Under the pieces are notes generated by a model, which did not search any database, was not told the origin of the DNA, and saw only the letters and a list, made by a program, of their open reading frames with translations. Positions 28,181 through 36,135 of a DNA stretch of 64,000 nt are shown piece by piece. The DNA comes from Rhodovulum strictum. GTDB lineage: Bacteria; Pseudomonadota; Alphaproteobacteria; Rhodobacterales; Rhodobacteraceae. Position numbers and translations under genes: made by a program. Location of the stretch: contig NZ_WJPO01000006.1 in NCBI RefSeq assembly GCF_009649175.1, forward strand, positions 62,001-126,000. The letters run 5' to 3'. How positions within the stretch are numbered: position 1 is the stretch's first letter; every line of letters starts with the position of its first letter.

Positions 28181-29481
28181 ACCTGCTGTTTGCCAACGAC
28201 CGCCGCGGCGCCTGGCCGGCAAGCTGGTATGCCGAGGTCACGCCGCCGCTGGACCCGTTCCCGCCGCTTCAGGGCGACATGCGGGCGGATATCTGCATCG
28301 TGGGCGGCGGCTATACCGGGCTGTCGGCGGCGCTGCATGCGGCGCAGGCCGGGGCCGATGTCGTTCTGGTCGAGGCGCATCGCGTGGGCTTCGGCGCGTC
28401 TGGGCGCAATGGCGGTCAGGTCGGATCGGGCCAGCGGCTGCATCAGGACGCGCTGGAGCGGATGCTGGGCGATGATAGTGCCACCCGGCTCTGGCATCTG
28501 GCCGAGGATGCGCGCGCGCTGGTCGCCGATCTGATCGCGCAACACGCCATCGGCTGCGACTATCGCCCCGGCGTGGCCTATGCAGAATGGACCGCGCGCG
28601 GCGTGGCGCACGCGCATGCCTATGCCGAAAAGCTGCGCCGCGACTATGGCTACGATCTGGTCGAACCGCTGAACCAGGACGAGATGCGCGCGCTGGTGGG
28701 ATCGCCCGCCTATCGCGGCGGGGTGGTGGATTGGGGTGCCGGGCATCTGAACCCGCTGGCCTATGCGCTGGGGCTGGCGCGGGCCGCCGCTGCCGCCGGG
28801 GCGCATCTGCACGAGGGCACGCTGGTCACCCGCATCGAACCGGGCACGCGCCCCGTCGTTGTGACCGAAACCGGCCGCGTGACCGCCGACAGGGTGATCC
28901 TGGCGGCGAACGGCTATCTGGGCGGGCTGGACCGCCATGTGGCGGCCCGGGTCATGCCAATCAACAATTTCATCGTCGCGACCGAGCCGCTGGGCGCGCG
29001 CGCGACAACGGTTCTGGCGCGCGACATCGCGGTGGCCGACAGCCGCTTTGTGGTCAACTATTTCCGCCTGACGCCCGACCGGCGGCTGCTGTTCGGCGGC
29101 GGTGAAAGCTATGGCTACCGCTTCCCCGCCGACATCCGCGCCAAGGTGCGCAAGCCGATGCTTCAGGTCTTTCCGCATCTGGCGGATGTGGCCCTGACCC
29201 ATGCCTGGGGCGGCACGCTTGCCATCACGCGCACCCGCCTGCCCCATCTTGCCGCACCTGCGCCGGGCGTGCTGTCGGCCGGGGGCTATTCCGGTCATGG
29301 CGTGGCACTGGCCACCCTTGCGGGCCGATTGCTGGCCGAGGCCGCGCAAGGCCCGAGCGCGGGCTTCGACACGCTGGCCCGCCTGCCCTGCCCCGCCTTT
29401 CCCGGCGGCCCCGCGCTGCGCAGCCCGCTGCTGGCGCTGGCCATGGCGTGGTACGGCCTGCGCGACCGGCTGGGCATCTGA
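28177..29481 (+). CDS. FAD-dependent oxidoreductase, gamma-glutamylputrescine oxidase-like (PuuB)
   Basis: DAO-family flavoenzyme of 434 residues. After an N-terminal tail with SWYAEV, the dinucleotide motif VGGGYTGLSAALHAA binds FAD. GFGASGRNGGQV and the C-terminal SAGGYSGHGVALATLAG are typical of PuuB-like amine oxidases. It probably oxidises the gamma-glutamyl amine to the aldehyde. No aldehyde dehydrogenase is in the cluster, so the next step must be encoded elsewhere or handled by the neighbour aminotransferase. Confidence 0.88.
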   Translation: MNLLFANDRRGAWPASWYAEVTPPLDPFPPLQGDMRADICIVGGGYTGLSAALHAAQAGADVVLVEAHRVGFGASGRNGGQVGSGQRLHQDALERMLGDDSATRLWHLAEDARALVADLIAQHAIGCDYRPGVAYAEWTARGVAHAHAYAEKLRRDYGYDLVEPLNQDEMRALVGSPAYRGGVVDWGAGHLNPLAYALGLARAAAAAGAHLHEGTLVTRIEPGTRPVVVTETGRVTADRVILAANGYLGGLDRHVAARVMPINNFIVATEPLGARATTVLARDIAVADSRFVVNYFRLTPDRRLLFGGGESYGYRFPADIRAKVRKPMLQVFPHLADVALTHAWGGTLAITRTRLPHLAAPAPGVLSAGGYSGHGVALATLAGRLLAEAAQGPSAGFDTLARLPCPAFPGGPALRSPLLALAMAWYGLRDRLGI

Positions 29482-29558
29482 GTACCGTCGCGGCATTGTC
29501 CGCGGCCGGGCTTTCCTTTACAGGAAATCCGAAAGTGCTGTTCAGGAAAGGCGAAACC

Positions 29559-30761
29559 ATGTCCCTCGCCCCCAATGTCCACGACGCCGAGCCGATCCCC
29601 GAGGCCGCCCGTGCCGAGATCGACAGGCTGCTCGCCTCGGGCGATCTGTTCCGCTACACCGCCGCCGCCGATGCCCCCGTGACGCTGCTGGAACGCGAAT
29701 TCGCGGCATTCATGGGGACGCGCTTTGCGGTCGCCGTCTCGTCCTGTTCGGCGGCGCTGTTCCTCTCGCTCAAGGCGCTGGATCTGCCGCGCGGCGCGCG
29801 CGTGCTGATTCCCGCCTTCACCTTTGCCGCCGTGCCGTCGGCCGTGATCCATGCCGATTGCCAGCCGGTGCTGGCCGAGGTGGGTTCGAACTACCGGATC
29901 GACATCGACGATTTCGCCGCAAAGCTCGACACGGGCATCGACGCCGTCCTTATCAGCCACATGCGCGGCCATACCTCGGACATGGACGCGATCCTTGCAC
30001 TGTGCGACGCGCGCGGCATCCCCGTGATCGAGGACGCGGCGCATTCGCTAGGCACGCTCTGGCATGACCGCAGGATCGGCACGCTGGGCGCCATCGGCTG
30101 TTTCAGCTTCCAGTCCTACAAGCTGGTCAATGCGGGCGAAGGCGGCATGCTGATTACCGACAATCCCGACCTTGCCGCGCGCGCGATCATCATGTCGGGC
30201 GCCTATGAACATAACTGGAAGAAGCATGACGGGCTGTTGAACAGCTTTGCCCGCTGGCAGAATCGGCTGCCGCTTTACAACATGCGGATGCAGAACCTGT
30301 CGGCCGCGGTGATCCGCCCGCAATTGCCCGAGATCGACCGCCGGGTGCGTGACGGGCGGGCGAACCACGATCACGTCGCGGCGCGGCTGAATGCCTGTCC
30401 CTGGTTCGACGTGCCGCCCCCCCTGCCCGCCGAAACCCGCGCGCCCGACTCGATCCAGTTCAACCTGGCGGGCTTCGACAGCGATGCCGACGCGATCGCC
30501 TTTCAGGACGAGGCCGCGGCACGCGGCGTGGCGGTGCAGGTCTTCGGGCTGAGCCGGGACAATGCGCGCGCCTTCTGGAACTGGCAATTCATCGAGGGAC
30601 CGGTGCCCGACCTGTCCAGGACCCGCGCCATGCTGATGCGCGCCTGCGACACGCGGCTGCCCGCGCGGCTGACGCGCGAAGACCTGGATTTCGTCGCGGA
30701 TGCACTGGTTGCCGCCGCCGAGGCGGTCAAGCGGCCCGAAACGCGCGCCTACGGCACCTGA
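29559..30761 (+). CDS. DegT/DnrJ/EryC1/StrS-family PLP aminotransferase
   Basis: A 400-residue fold-type I aminotransferase. The Schiff-base lysine is Lys188 in SFQSYKLVNAGEGG and the cofactor Asp159 lies in IEDAAHSLG. These enzymes normally transaminate keto-sugars for surface polysaccharides or antibiotics, but no sugar genes are nearby. It follows the polyamine-type genes 77 bases downstream on the same strand, with its own AGGAAAGG ribosome site. The substrate is open; the HNWKKHDGLL segment may help place it among homologues. Confidence 0.85.
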   Translation: MSLAPNVHDAEPIPEAARAEIDRLLASGDLFRYTAAADAPVTLLEREFAAFMGTRFAVAVSSCSAALFLSLKALDLPRGARVLIPAFTFAAVPSAVIHADCQPVLAEVGSNYRIDIDDFAAKLDTGIDAVLISHMRGHTSDMDAILALCDARGIPVIEDAAHSLGTLWHDRRIGTLGAIGCFSFQSYKLVNAGEGGMLITDNPDLAARAIIMSGAYEHNWKKHDGLLNSFARWQNRLPLYNMRMQNLSAAVIRPQLPEIDRRVRDGRANHDHVAARLNACPWFDVPPPLPAETRAPDSIQFNLAGFDSDADAIAFQDEAAARGVAVQVFGLSRDNARAFWNWQFIEGPVPDLSRTRAMLMRACDTRLPARLTREDLDFVADALVAAAEAVKRPETRAYGT

Positions 30762-30767
30762 GCCGGA

Positions 30768-31322
30768 TCATCCGTTCAGCTTGGACAGCTTGCGCTGCAA
30801 CTCGGCCAGTTCGCGGCGGATATCCTCCAGCTCGCTGCGGTCGGCGCCCGCTTCGTCCTCGTCGCGGCCCGGCGTCGAACCGACTGCCCAGCCCGCGGTC
30901 ATCGCCTTGAGGAACGCTTCCTGCTGGGCCTTCAACGCCTCGAAGCCGGGCATGGCGGCCATCGGGTTCATCCGGCCCATGTTCTGCATCATCTTCGCCT
31001 GGCTCTCGCGCAGCATGTCGAAGCTTTGCGCCAGGAATTGCGGCACGATGCTGTGGGCCGAGGTCGTGTAGCTGCGCACCAGATCGGTCAGCACGTTGAT
31101 CGGCAAGACGCTCTCGCCCTTGCTTTCATGCTCGGCGATGATCTGAAGCAGGTATTGCCGGGTCAGGTCGTCGCCGCTTTTCAGATCGACGATCTTCACC
31201 TCGCGGCCCTCGCGGATCACCTTGGCGATATCTTCCAGCGTGACGTAATCGCTCGTCTCGGTGTTGTAGAGACGGCGGCTGGCATAGCGCTTGATCAGCA
31301 ACGGCTCTTTCGCGTCGGTCAC
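30768..31322 (-). CDS. phaR: Polyhydroxyalkanoate synthesis repressor PhaR
   Basis: A 184-residue DNA- and PHB-binding repressor that senses free PHB. The N-terminal PHB/PHA accumulation-regulator domain (LIKRYASRRLYNTETSDYVTLEDIA) is followed by a second helical domain and a coiled-coil tail (ELAELQRKLSKL). The GTG at 31322 follows GAGGGAGGG with good spacing; an upstream ATG at 31388 lies inside the phaP terminator tract. Predicted CTGC-N3-GCAG operators sit at the phaP promoter. Confidence 0.93.
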   Translation of the reverse strand: MTDAKEPLLIKRYASRRLYNTETSDYVTLEDIAKVIREGREVKIVDLKSGDDLTRQYLLQIIAEHESKGESVLPINVLTDLVRSYTTSAHSIVPQFLAQSFDMLRESQAKMMQNMGRMNPMAAMPGFEALKAQQEAFLKAMTAGWAVGSTPGRDEDEAGADRSELEDIRRELAELQRKLSKLNG

Positions 31323-31380
31323 GGGCGGCCCTCCCTCGATGGCAATGCCGCAAAGCGGCGCAGGCAAGCTTATGCGCTGC

Positions 31381-31416
31381 AATCGCAAAAAGAAAGGGCG
31401 GGCACGAGGCCCGCCC
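31381..31416 (-). terminator. phaP terminator
   Basis: In minus sense, a perfect 8-bp stem GGGCGGGC / GCCCGCCC (31416-31409 with 31403-31396, loop of five) is followed by TTTCTTTTT. It ends the phasin transcript 51 bases after its stop. Confidence 0.9.
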
Positions 31417-31467
31417 AGTATTGACCTATCGACAGGGAGGAGGAGTCGAGGCCAACTCGTAATTCGC

Positions 31468-31917
31468 TCAGGCGGCCGGGGTCGTGACCTTCTTGACGGT
31501 CTTGGTCGCGGTGGTGGTCGCCTTTTTCATTGCGGTGGTGGCGTCCTGGCTGAAATCCTTGCCAGCGGCCAGCATCAGCTCGACGGTTTCCATCTGGACC
31601 TTCTTGGCCACTTCGGCAAAGGCGGCCATGTTCTCGGCAGCCATCTCGGCCGTGGACGACGCGAAATCGGTCAGCGACTTGGTGTAGTCGGTGGGCTCGT
31701 CCTTGACGGTGGTCACCTCGCCCAGCTTGGCCAGCGTGTCCTTGGTCCATTTGGCGGAAATCTCGGTCGATTTCTCGGCCGCTTCCAGCGCGACGCGCGA
31801 CATTTTCTCGGCCAGCGCGGCCTGGGTCTTGAACGCGTCCTGCATGGCGGTCGGGTCCATCGAGAACGCCGACATCATGTCCTGCATGATCTTGGTGAAG
31901 TCTTGCGTGTCAGCCAT
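31468..31917 (-). CDS. phaP: Phasin (PHA granule-associated protein)
   Basis: A 149-residue amphipathic, mostly helical protein that coats PHB granules. Alanine/lysine-rich heptads run through the chain, with phasin-like FASSTAEMAAENMAAFAEVAKK and a Lys/Thr-rich C-terminus (KKATTTATKTVKKV). The ATG at 31917 has AGGAGA six bases upstream. Its own promoter is overlapped by a PhaR operator, and a perfect hairpin lies in the 5' UTR. Confidence 0.92.
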   Translation of the reverse strand: MADTQDFTKIMQDMMSAFSMDPTAMQDAFKTQAALAEKMSRVALEAAEKSTEISAKWTKDTLAKLGEVTTVKDEPTDYTKSLTDFASSTAEMAAENMAAFAEVAKKVQMETVELMLAAGKDFSQDATTAMKKATTTATKTVKKVTTPAA

Positions 31918-31933
31918 TGGGGGTCTCCTGTCG

Positions 31934-31948
31934 CGGGCGGGCCGCCCG
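31934..31948 (-). promoter_or_regulatory. phaP 5' UTR hairpin
   Basis: The perfect GC palindrome CGGGCGG-G-CCGCCCG lies just upstream of the phaP Shine-Dalgarno sequence, inside the predicted leader. It may stabilise this abundant mRNA's 5' end. Confidence 0.5.
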
Positions 31949-31971
31949 TCTCTGCTGTGTTCCTGACAAAC

Positions 31972-32000
31972 AAGATACGTGCTGCGGCGCAGCATTTCAA
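31972..32000 (-). promoter_or_regulatory. Predicted phaP promoter
   Basis: -35 TTGAAA (32000-31995), exactly 17 bases, -10 TATCTT (31977-31972). The first PhaR operator occupies the spacer. Confidence 0.7.
31982..31992. promoter_or_regulatory. PhaR operator 1
   Basis: CTGC-GGC-GCAG, extended to the 15-bp near-perfect palindrome TGCTGCGGCGCAGCA (31980-31994). It fits the CTGC-N3/4-GCAG type of site known for PhaR of this order and sits between the phaP -35 and -10 boxes. Confidence 0.8.
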
Positions 32001-32009
32001 GTTTTTTCG

Positions 32010-32020
32010 CTGCACCGCAG
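32010..32020. promoter_or_regulatory. PhaR operator 2
   Basis: CTGC-ACC-GCAG, 28 bp upstream of operator 1 centre to centre and just upstream of the phaP -35. Confidence 0.75.
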
Positions 32021-32044
32021 CACAAAAGCAGCAAGGCGCTGGAA

Positions 32045-33844
32045 TCAGGTGGTTTTACCGGCCAGAACATAGGTGCCGGGGGCATCGCAAAGCGCCCCGA
32101 GCGGGCCTTCGCCGGGGATTCGGGCGGCAACCCGCCTGCCCGAACGGCGGCTCAGCCAGTCCGACCAGCGCGGCCACCAGGACCCGTCGTGGAACTCTGC
32201 CCCCTCGCGCCAGGCATCGGCGGGCGTGTCCTTGATGTCGGCATCGCTGACGTAATGGCCGTATTTCCGCTTGGCGGGCGGGTTCACGATCCCCGCGATA
32301 TGGCCCGATTCCGACAGGATGAAGGTCTTGTCCCGGCTGCCCATCCGCCGCACGCCCTGATAGGACGAGGACCAGGCCGCGATATGATCGGTCTCGCAGG
32401 CAATGGCACAGACCGGCACCTTGACATCGCCGATATGCACCGTCTCGCCGCAGATCTCGAACCCGGTGCTGGCGAACCGGTCCTGCTGGCAGAGCCCGCG
32501 CAGATATTCCACCACCATCCGCGCCGGAAGGTTGGTCGAATCGCCGTTCCAATAAAGCAGGTCAAAGGCGGGGGGGCGTTCGCCCATCATGTAGTTGCGG
32601 ATCGCGGGCCGGTAGATCAGGTCGTTCGATCGCAGGAACGAGAAGGTCCGCGACATGAAGAAGCTGTCCAGATAGCCGTTCGCTGTCACCTCGCGCACGA
32701 TCCCGTCCACGAAATCGTCGTCAAGGAACACCCCCACCTCGCCCTGATCCGAGAAATCGGTCAGCGTGGTGAAGAAGGTGGCCGAGCGCACGGACTTGTC
32801 CTTGCGCTTTTCCATCAGCGCCAGCGTCAAGGACAGCGTGGTGCCCGCGATGCAATAGCCGATGACATTGACCTTGTCCTCGCCGGTGATCGCCTTCACC
32901 TGCGCGATGGTGTCCAGATAGCCCTCCTCGACATAGGTATCCATGCCGACATCGGCATAGGACGCATCGGGGTTCACCCAGGACACAACGAACAGCGTAT
33001 AGCCCTGATCGACGATCCACTTGATCAGCGAATTCTTCGGCGTCAGATCGAGGATGTAGAACTTGTTGATCCAGGGCGGAAAGATGATCAGCGGCGTCGC
33101 ATGCACCGTTTCGGTTGACGGCGCGTACTGGATCAGTTCCAGCAGGCGATTGCGATAGATCACCTTGCCCGGCGTCGTCGCCAGGTTCTCGCCCACGGTG
33201 AATGCCTGGCGGTCGGCCAGCGTGACGAGGATCTCGCCCTCGTTGGCCTCGATGTCGCGCACCAGGTTTTCCAGCCCGTCCACCAGCGACTGCCCGTCGG
33301 TCGCGACCGCACGTTCCAGCGCCTCGGGGTTGGTGCCCAGGAAATTCGCGGGCGACATCAGGTCGACGATCTGCTGGGTGAAATATTCCAGCCGCTTGGC
33401 ATCCTTGGGCGAAAGCCCCTCGACGCCGCGCACCGCATTCGCGATCGCCTCGGCGTTCATCAGGTATTGCTGCTTGACGAAGTTGAAATAGGGATGCGTC
33501 TGCCAGAGCGGGTTGGAAAAGCGCGGATCGGACGGCGTGCGATCCTCGGGCGCCTGAAGCCGTCCGCGGGCCAGCGCCTCCTGCGCCTCGACGAAATGTT
33601 TCAGCGACTTGCCCCAATAGGCGACCTGATGCTCGATCAGTTTCGAGGGGTTGCGCATCATCTCGACCATATAGGCCGCGGCCGCCTTCATGTAGAGGTC
33701 ATGCCCCGGCCCCTGAAGGTTCGGATCTATCCTGCGCTTGCGCGACACCGCCGCCATCAGACGCTCGGTCAGCCCCTCCAGCTTGGCGAGGTTCTCGTTC
33801 AACCGTTCGAGATTCGTGCCCGGCGCATCTTCTTCAGTTGTCAC
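32045..33844 (-). CDS. phaC: Class I poly(3-hydroxyalkanoate) synthase
   Basis: Polymerises (R)-3-hydroxyacyl-CoA into PHA granules; 599 residues. The lipase-like box GYCIAGTT carries the catalytic Cys331; the Asp lies in ACETDHIAAW and the His in ESGHIAG. The N-terminal PhaC_N region (IDPNLQGPGHDLYMKAA) is intact. Class I length, with no phaE needed. The GTG at 33844 follows AAGGGGGAAA. It is divergent from phaZ and is followed by phaP and phaR on the same strand. Confidence 0.96.
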   Translation of the reverse strand: MTTEEDAPGTNLERLNENLAKLEGLTERLMAAVSRKRRIDPNLQGPGHDLYMKAAAAYMVEMMRNPSKLIEHQVAYWGKSLKHFVEAQEALARGRLQAPEDRTPSDPRFSNPLWQTHPYFNFVKQQYLMNAEAIANAVRGVEGLSPKDAKRLEYFTQQIVDLMSPANFLGTNPEALERAVATDGQSLVDGLENLVRDIEANEGEILVTLADRQAFTVGENLATTPGKVIYRNRLLELIQYAPSTETVHATPLIIFPPWINKFYILDLTPKNSLIKWIVDQGYTLFVVSWVNPDASYADVGMDTYVEEGYLDTIAQVKAITGEDKVNVIGYCIAGTTLSLTLALMEKRKDKSVRSATFFTTLTDFSDQGEVGVFLDDDFVDGIVREVTANGYLDSFFMSRTFSFLRSNDLIYRPAIRNYMMGERPPAFDLLYWNGDSTNLPARMVVEYLRGLCQQDRFASTGFEICGETVHIGDVKVPVCAIACETDHIAAWSSSYQGVRRMGSRDKTFILSESGHIAGIVNPPAKRKYGHYVSDADIKDTPADAWREGAEFHDGSWWPRWSDWLSRRSGRRVAARIPGEGPLGALCDAPGTYVLAGKTT

Positions 33845-33915
33845 GACGAAATTTCCCCCTTATTTTTCGCGTTCGCAGCATTGCCGCCTCCCCGGCTTCC
33901 GCTGCCCCTGCATCT

Positions 33916-33930
33916 CCGATATCCTATCGG
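33916..33930. promoter_or_regulatory. Inverted repeat between phaC and phaZ
   Basis: CCGATA-TCC-TATCGG, a perfect 6-bp-arm inverted repeat, lies immediately upstream of the phaZ AAGGAG ribosome site in the 100-bp divergent region. It is either an operator shared by phaC and phaZ or a hairpin at the phaZ ribosome site. It does not match the PhaR site. Confidence 0.5.
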
Positions 33931-33944
33931 AAAAGGAGTGGCGA

Positions 33945-35213
33945 ATGAAATACATGGCGACCTACGACCTGATGGAGACGGCGCGTACCACCAGCCAGTG
34001 GCTGGGGGCAACGGCGCAGGCCATCGGCTCTTATCCTGCCGTCAGCATGGTGCCCAACCCGTTCTTCAGGATGGTCGCTGCCTGGGGCGAGGTGACGGAA
34101 CGCACCTTCGCCCGCATGATCGCCAAGCCCGACTGGAACATCAACACGGTGGTCGCCGGCGACGGTCGCGACCATATCGTGTCGGTCGAGAAGGTGGTTC
34201 AGCGCCCCTTTGGCGACCTGATCCAGTTCCAGGTCCATGGCCGCCCGCCGAAACCGCGCCGCGTGCTGCTGGTCGCGCCGATGTCGGGCCATTATGCCAC
34301 GCTGCTGCGTTCGACCGTGGCCAGCCTTCTGCCCGATTGCGAGGTTTTCGTCACCGACTGGCACAATGCCCGTGACATCCCCGTTTCGGCGGGCAAGTTC
34401 GATGTCGAGGATTACACCCTCTACCTTGTCGATTTCATGCGCTTTCTCGGGCCGGATACCCATGTGATCGCGGTCTGCCAGCCCGCTCCGCTGACGCTGG
34501 CGGCAACCGCCTATCTGGCCGCCGAAGACCCCGATGCCCAGCCCCGCTCGCTGACGCTGATCGGCGGGCCGATCGACCCGGACGCGGCCAAGACCGATGT
34601 CACCGATTTCGGCCGCCGGGTGACGATGGGGCAGCTCGAACAGATCGCGATCCAGCGCGTCGGGTTCAAATATGCGGGCGTCGGGCGGCTGGTCTATCCG
34701 GGGCTGCTGCAACTTGCCTCGTTCATGTCGATGAATGGCGACCGCCATTCCCGCGCCTTTTCCGAACAGGTGCTGCGCGTGACCAAGGGCGAGGCGTCCG
34801 ACCACGACAAGCACAACCGCTTCTATGACGAGTATCTGGCGGTGATGGACATGACCGCCGAATTCTACCTGTCGACGGTCGAGCGCGTCTTCAAGCGCCG
34901 CGAGATCGCGCGCAACGTCTTCAAGGTGGCGGGCCGGCAGGTCGATATCGCCTCGATCACCGATGTCGCGGTCAAGACCGTCGAGGGCGCGAATGACGAC
35001 ATCTCGGCACCGGGCCAGTGCATCGCGGCGCTCGACCTGCTGACCGGGCTGCCCGATTCGAAAAAGGCAAGCCATCTGGAACCCGGTGCGGGCCATTACG
35101 GCATCTTCGCGGGCAAGAGCTGGCGCAACAATATCCGCCCGCTGGTGCTGGACTTCATCGACGCGAATTCCGGCGCACCGCAACCGGGCCGCGTGCATCT
35201 GCGCACCGTCTGA
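33945..35213 (+). CDS. phaZ: Intracellular polyhydroxyalkanoate depolymerase
   Basis: Mobilises stored PHA; 422 residues, granule-associated, without a signal peptide. The family N-terminus MKYMATYDLMETARTTSQWLG and the cysteine nucleophile region VIAVCQPAPLTLAA (a Cys replaces Ser, as in type I intracellular depolymerases) are visible; DWHNARD and GAGHYGIFAG supply the remaining active-site regions. The ATG at 33945 has AAAGGAG seven bases upstream. Divergent from phaC. Confidence 0.95.
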   Translation: MKYMATYDLMETARTTSQWLGATAQAIGSYPAVSMVPNPFFRMVAAWGEVTERTFARMIAKPDWNINTVVAGDGRDHIVSVEKVVQRPFGDLIQFQVHGRPPKPRRVLLVAPMSGHYATLLRSTVASLLPDCEVFVTDWHNARDIPVSAGKFDVEDYTLYLVDFMRFLGPDTHVIAVCQPAPLTLAATAYLAAEDPDAQPRSLTLIGGPIDPDAAKTDVTDFGRRVTMGQLEQIAIQRVGFKYAGVGRLVYPGLLQLASFMSMNGDRHSRAFSEQVLRVTKGEASDHDKHNRFYDEYLAVMDMTAEFYLSTVERVFKRREIARNVFKVAGRQVDIASITDVAVKTVEGANDDISAPGQCIAALDLLTGLPDSKKASHLEPGAGHYGIFAGKSWRNNIRPLVLDFIDANSGAPQPGRVHLRTV

Positions 35214-35234
35214 GGCCGCGCCCGCCGGGCGCGG

Positions 35235-35279
35235 GCGCCTTCGGCGCGTGGGTATTTGGACCAAGAAGAAGACAGAGGG
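35235..35279 (+). repeat. 3'-end intergenic repeat element, copy C (degenerate)
   Basis: A short GCGCC/GGCGC hairpin (35235-35239 with 35243-35247) lies 21 bases after the phaZ stop, followed by GGTATTTGGACCAAGAAGAAG, a diverged form of the family core. Confidence 0.55.
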
Positions 35280-35288
35280 CGCGGCGGA

Positions 35289-36038
35289 TCAGACCGCCGT
35301 CACCGCTGCAATCGCGGCTTCGATCAGGGCCAGGTTGTCCGGTTCCGAGAACCGGTGATCCGCCCCCTTGACCAGAATCAGCTGCGCATCGGCGCAGTCC
35401 ATGTGATCGAGCAGACGCAGCGCGACCGGCACCGGCACATCCTCGTCCGCCGTCCCCTGCAACAGCCGGACCGGGAAGGGCAGATGCAGCGGCGTGCGCA
35501 GCACCAGATTGTCGCGCCCGTTCTCGATCAGGCGGCGGGTGATCGTGTAGGGGCTGTCGGCATAGGCGGAGGGGATCTCGATCCGGCCCTCGGCCATGAT
35601 CCGGGCGCGCTGGGTGTCGGTGAACCCCGCCCACAGGCTGTCTTCGGTGAAATCCGGCGCGGCGGCGATGCCCACAAGCCCCGCCACCTGTTCGGGCATG
35701 GCGCGCGCCAGCAACAGCGCGATCCAGCCGCCCATGGACGAGCCGACCAGCACCTGCGGCCCCGTGCTCAGCGCGGCGATGGCAGCCGCCGCATCCGCCG
35801 CCCAGTCGCCGATGCAGCCATCGGCAAAGGCGCCCGAGCTTTGCCCATGACCGGAATAGTCGAAACGCAGGAAGGCGCGGCCCTGCGCCTGTGCCCAGGC
35901 TTCCAGATGCGTGGCCTTGGTGCCGGTCATGTCGGACATGAAACCGCCAAGGAAGACGACCCCCGGCCCCGCGCCCGGCATGCGGTGATGGGCAAGGCGG
36001 CGGCCTTGGGGCGTGATCAGGACATCGGGTGCGGGCAT
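35289..36038 (-). CDS. Alpha/beta hydrolase
   Basis: A 249-residue cytoplasmic serine hydrolase. The nucleophile elbow is GSSMGG with Ser101; the acid is likely in GTADEDV and the His in GADHRFSEP. The oxyanion region is FLGGFMSDMTG. It resembles the ABHD10-like carboxylesterase/thioesterase group; substrate unknown. It is convergent with phaZ, with no operon link to it. Confidence 0.85.
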   Translation of the reverse strand: MPAPDVLITPQGRRLAHHRMPGAGPGVVFLGGFMSDMTGTKATHLEAWAQAQGRAFLRFDYSGHGQSSGAFADGCIGDWAADAAAAIAALSTGPQVLVGSSMGGWIALLLARAMPEQVAGLVGIAAAPDFTEDSLWAGFTDTQRARIMAEGRIEIPSAYADSPYTITRRLIENGRDNLVLRTPLHLPFPVRLLQGTADEDVPVPVALRLLDHMDCADAQLILVKGADHRFSEPDNLALIEAAIAAVTAV

Positions 36039-36135
36039 CGGGCTCTCTCCTGGTGCGGGGCGAGCCTAGGCAGGCGGGCGGTTGCCCGCAACCCCGCCCC
36101 TTGCCCGGCCTTGGCTTTTCCGCTTTGCTCGCCCC

